A stretch of DNA of 64,000 bases from Xylaria sp. FL1777 (taxonomy: Eukaryota; Ascomycota; Sordariomycetes; Xylariales; Xylariaceae). Position numbers and translations under genes: made by a program. Each line of letters opens with the position of its first letter. Positions within the stretch are counted from its first letter, which is position 1. Positions 61,401 to 64,000 of the stretch are shown here, in pieces. A model generated the notes under the pieces. It was not told the origin of the DNA. It searched no databases and saw only the letters and a program-made list of their open reading frames with translations. Location: positions 1 to 64,000 of the forward strand of contig MU400541.1 of assembly GCA_022578965.1 (NCBI GenBank), read 5' to 3'.

Positions 61401-63184
61401 TGCTTTTATATACATAAGTTATAATTTTTAAATAAGCATAAAAAACTGTTTTAATAATTTTTAATTTTATTATTGTTTAAATAGTTATATTGCTTATAAA
61501 AAAAATAAGTTTTGCTTAAAAAAAACTTATTTAAGCATTTTTAGCAGTTATATATACTGCTTAAAAAATAATAGTTATATTTATAACATATAAGCATGCT
61601 TACTAAAAGCTAAAGTATATTATACTTTAAATATAAAAAGTTATAACTATTACGCTTAATTTAAAGCTTAGTTAAAAATAAAGCACTTTTTGCAAACATT
61701 AGCTAAAGGCATTTTATATTTTGCGGCCTTAAATAAACACTTTAAACTTTATTACTTATAGTATTATAAAGCGCAATAAGTAAGCTATTTTATAAAATTA
61801 ATTATAATATTACATTTATGTTTATTATAACATAAAAATTAAACGTTTTTTATATATAATTAATAATAATAGTAATAAACTTTATAGTTAAGTAATTTTT
61901 ATTTTAGCTTAAAACAAAATTAAAGTTATAATTATTTAAAGCATTTTAATATTTTATTTTTATTGTAATACTATGCTATAAATACTTTTTTATAGTTGCT
62001 TTTGTTAAGTAATAAACAAAAAGAATTATTAAAAAACCTATTAAATTAAAGCTTAACTTAAACTTAAGTTTTTTAAAACTTAAACAAAAATAGTTTTTTT
62101 TTAGGTTTTTTAGCTTATAGTATAATTAATAAGCAATTTTAAATAAAAACTGCTTAGCTATTAAGTTTTTTTTATTAATATTTAAGTTTATTGCATTTTA
62201 ATTATATTTTTATAGCATATTAAATTATAATTATGCTTACTATAAAATAGTATTATTATTTTAAAATATTTTTTAAACAAAAAAAATGCTTTAGGTATAA
62301 AACAAGTAAAAAACTTTCTTTTTAAAATAATTAATTAATAAAATAGTAAAATAGTTATTAAACTTATATTAACTAATATTATAATTTGCAGCAATTTAAA
62401 TTAAAGTGTTATATATATAGTTATAAAAGCGTTAATTAAACTAGCAATATTTTAAGCAGTAAAAAAAGTTTTAATAAATTATAAGCTGCTTAAACAAAGA
62501 TTTATTTAATAAATGCAAGTTTTGTTATAATAATAGCTTTTTAATAAAGTTTAAATGTATACTAATTTATAGTATGTTAAAAAGTTCTTTAAAACGCTTA
62601 TTATTATTATTAATAATTTTTTTAAACTATTAAAGCTGCTATTTATAAGTTAACTTTATACTAAAAATCAAATAAATTATACTATAGTTTATAAAAGCAT
62701 TAAATAAGTACTTAAGCTTAAGTTTTTTAGTTTTAAAGTTTTTTTTATTATAATAAATATATAACTATTGTTTTAATAGTAGTAAAACAACTAAAGCTAT
62801 GCGTTATTTTATAAAGTTTATATTAGTAAACATTATAAATAAATTATTAGCTGTATAGTTTACTAATATTGCATAATTATTGTTGTTTTTATTATTATTA
62901 TTATTGTTATTATTATTAATAAAGAGTTTTGCATAATTATATGCTGCATTTAAAGAAAAGCTAAAAAAGCTAAAGTTAAACCGCAGTTAAAGCTTTGTTT
63001 AATTATAAAATCTAGTAAATATATCTTTATTTTTAGATTTTTTAAAGTAATTAAAGATATTTTTAGTTGTTTTGCTAATATATTGTTTAAATGCTTTTTT
63101 ATTAGCATAAAACAACTAGCTAAGCTTTTTAAAGTAGTTTTAGCATTTTTTTAATATTTTTTTTTAAATTATGCTTTGTATTAT
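61401..63184. other. Mutated DNA without recognisable gene
   Basis: Read on both strands without a supported feature except an ATT-type microsatellite at about 62,880-62,925 (TTATTATTATTATTGTTATT). Confidence 0.4.
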
Positions 63185-64000
63185 TGTTATAACTAGGCTA
63201 TTTAAATACTTTAGCACATGTTATAAGTTATATATATATATAGGATATCTTTTTTATACTTATTTCATAGGAGTTTTTTTCTTTTTTTAAGCTTTAGTTT
63301 TATTAAATACTTACTATAAAACTAAAGATATATTAATTATTATATTTAACTTTTAATGCTTTATACCTTTTGTAATAATTTTAAAGCTTTTTAAAATAAA
63401 GTTACTTATAATACTTTGTTATATTACGGAATAGCTAAATATTAACTAATTATATAAGCTAGTGCTATTTTTAATAGCTTTTTTTTAGAACAAACTTTAA
63501 TAATAAACTAAAAACGAACTTAGCATGAATTATTTTTAGAACTAAGCTTAAGCAAACAACAATTATTTAGTGCTTTAAGTGCTAATATTTAACTGTTGCA
63601 AACATAAATTGCATAGCTTTTAGCTAAAATTAAAAAGCTAAAGCAGCAAGTTATGCAGCAAAAAAATAAAAGCAAACAAGTTGCTTTAAAATTGAAAATA
63701 ATTTGTATTATTTTTATTTTATAATTAAGTAAACAAAAAAACTAAAAAACAACATTTTTAAAAAAACAAAAGAACTTTTTAAACCTTAAAAAACAATTTT
63801 GCAACTTAAGTTAAAAACAAAAACATAAAAATCCTAGTAATAATAATAACCTTTTATTTTTTAGCTTTAATAAAAAGCATAATTAAAGAAAACCTAAATA
63901 TTAATTACGTTAAAATTGCTTATATTACTATTAATACTACTTATTTAAAAATGCTAATTTTAGCTAACTATTAAAGTTTAACTATGATTTTGTTAGTATA
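63185..64000 (+). mobile_element. Second copy of element 3, 5' part, cut by window edge
   Basis: A 193-bp LTR (63,185-63,377, TGTTATAACTAGGC...TTGTAATA) followed by interior sequence that is the reverse complement of 37,480-38,100 of element 3. It continues past the window. The interior is more mutated than in element 3 (for example GGAGAG there is AAAAAG here). Confidence 0.92.
63551..63845 (+). pseudogene. Coiled-coil (gag-like) relic, second copy of element 3
   Basis: Plus-strand frame SKQQLFSALS, LLAKIKKLKQQVMQQ, KNKSKQVALKLK and TFLKKQKNFLNLKKQF, equivalent to 37,635-37,927 on the minus strand. Where that copy has a stop after VMQ this copy keeps Gln, and the changes E-to-K and R-to-Q between the copies are the expected results of G-to-A and C-to-T. 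Confidence 0.6.

Noticed and set aside
1..64000. Mitochondrial, plastid or AT-rich protist (Plasmodium, Dictyostelium) origin
   Set aside because: No rRNA, tRNA or respiratory genes; LTR retrotransposons, LINEs and paired C/T and G/A differences between copies point to a fungal nuclear genome with a RIP-like process.

Overview
The window is a transposon graveyard from the nucleus of what is most likely a filamentous ascomycete fungus. It is very AT-rich with scarcely an intact reading frame (longest about 90 codons, none convincing). Repeat copies differ from one another almost only by C/T and G/A transitions, which is how repeat-induced point mutation (RIP) or a similar process leaves DNA. 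The species cannot be named from this sequence. I found no intact gene, tRNA, rRNA or CRISPR array.

Almost 70 % of the window can be assigned to six mobile elements, one solo LTR and one LTR fragment, by matching repeats to each other base by base. From left to right: an LTR fragment (1-141); unplaced AT-rich DNA with tandem arrays (142-3,122); Ty3/Gypsy element 1 (3,123-10,820, minus strand); unplaced DNA (10,821-19,295); a LINE, copy 1 (19,309-40,055), split by two later insertions, Gypsy element 2 (19,982-27,714) and LTR element 3 (30,438-38,293); a less damaged stretch with short tandem and inverted arrays (40,069-42,819); LTR element 4 (42,825-50,199, plus strand); a duplicated 263-bp unit (50,637-51,165); a solo LTR (51,636-52,152); a stretch holding one partly preserved coding relic (53,379-53,789); LINE copy 2 (55,193-60,335), uninterrupted; two more tandem arrays (60,813-61,400); and the first part of a second copy of element 3 (63,185 to the edge).

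The boundaries are well supported. The LTR pairs have equal lengths (494/494, 516/516, 193/193, 287/287). The LTR insertions in the window carry 5-bp target duplications (ATAAC, CTATA, GTTTT, GTAGC, and a decayed CGTAA/TGTAG). The LINE copies carry 13- and 15-bp duplications and end in a TAA-repeat tail. Removing elements 2 and 3 from LINE copy 1 leaves 5,148 bp against 5,143 bp for copy 2.

Protein relics still identify some elements. Elements 1 and 2 keep Gypsy reverse transcriptase and RNase H on the minus strand, with the catalytic YLDD turned into YLNN. The LINE keeps zinc knuckles of ORF1 and part of the endonuclease. Elements 1 and 2 also carry a cysteine-rich, coiled-coil reading frame on the opposite strand beside the 3' LTR. 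Two points deserve follow-up: the surviving C residues almost all follow a purine, so the mutational footprint is not the textbook CpA form of RIP; and elements 1 and 2 share gag-pol but carry different 3' modules (antisense frame plus U3).
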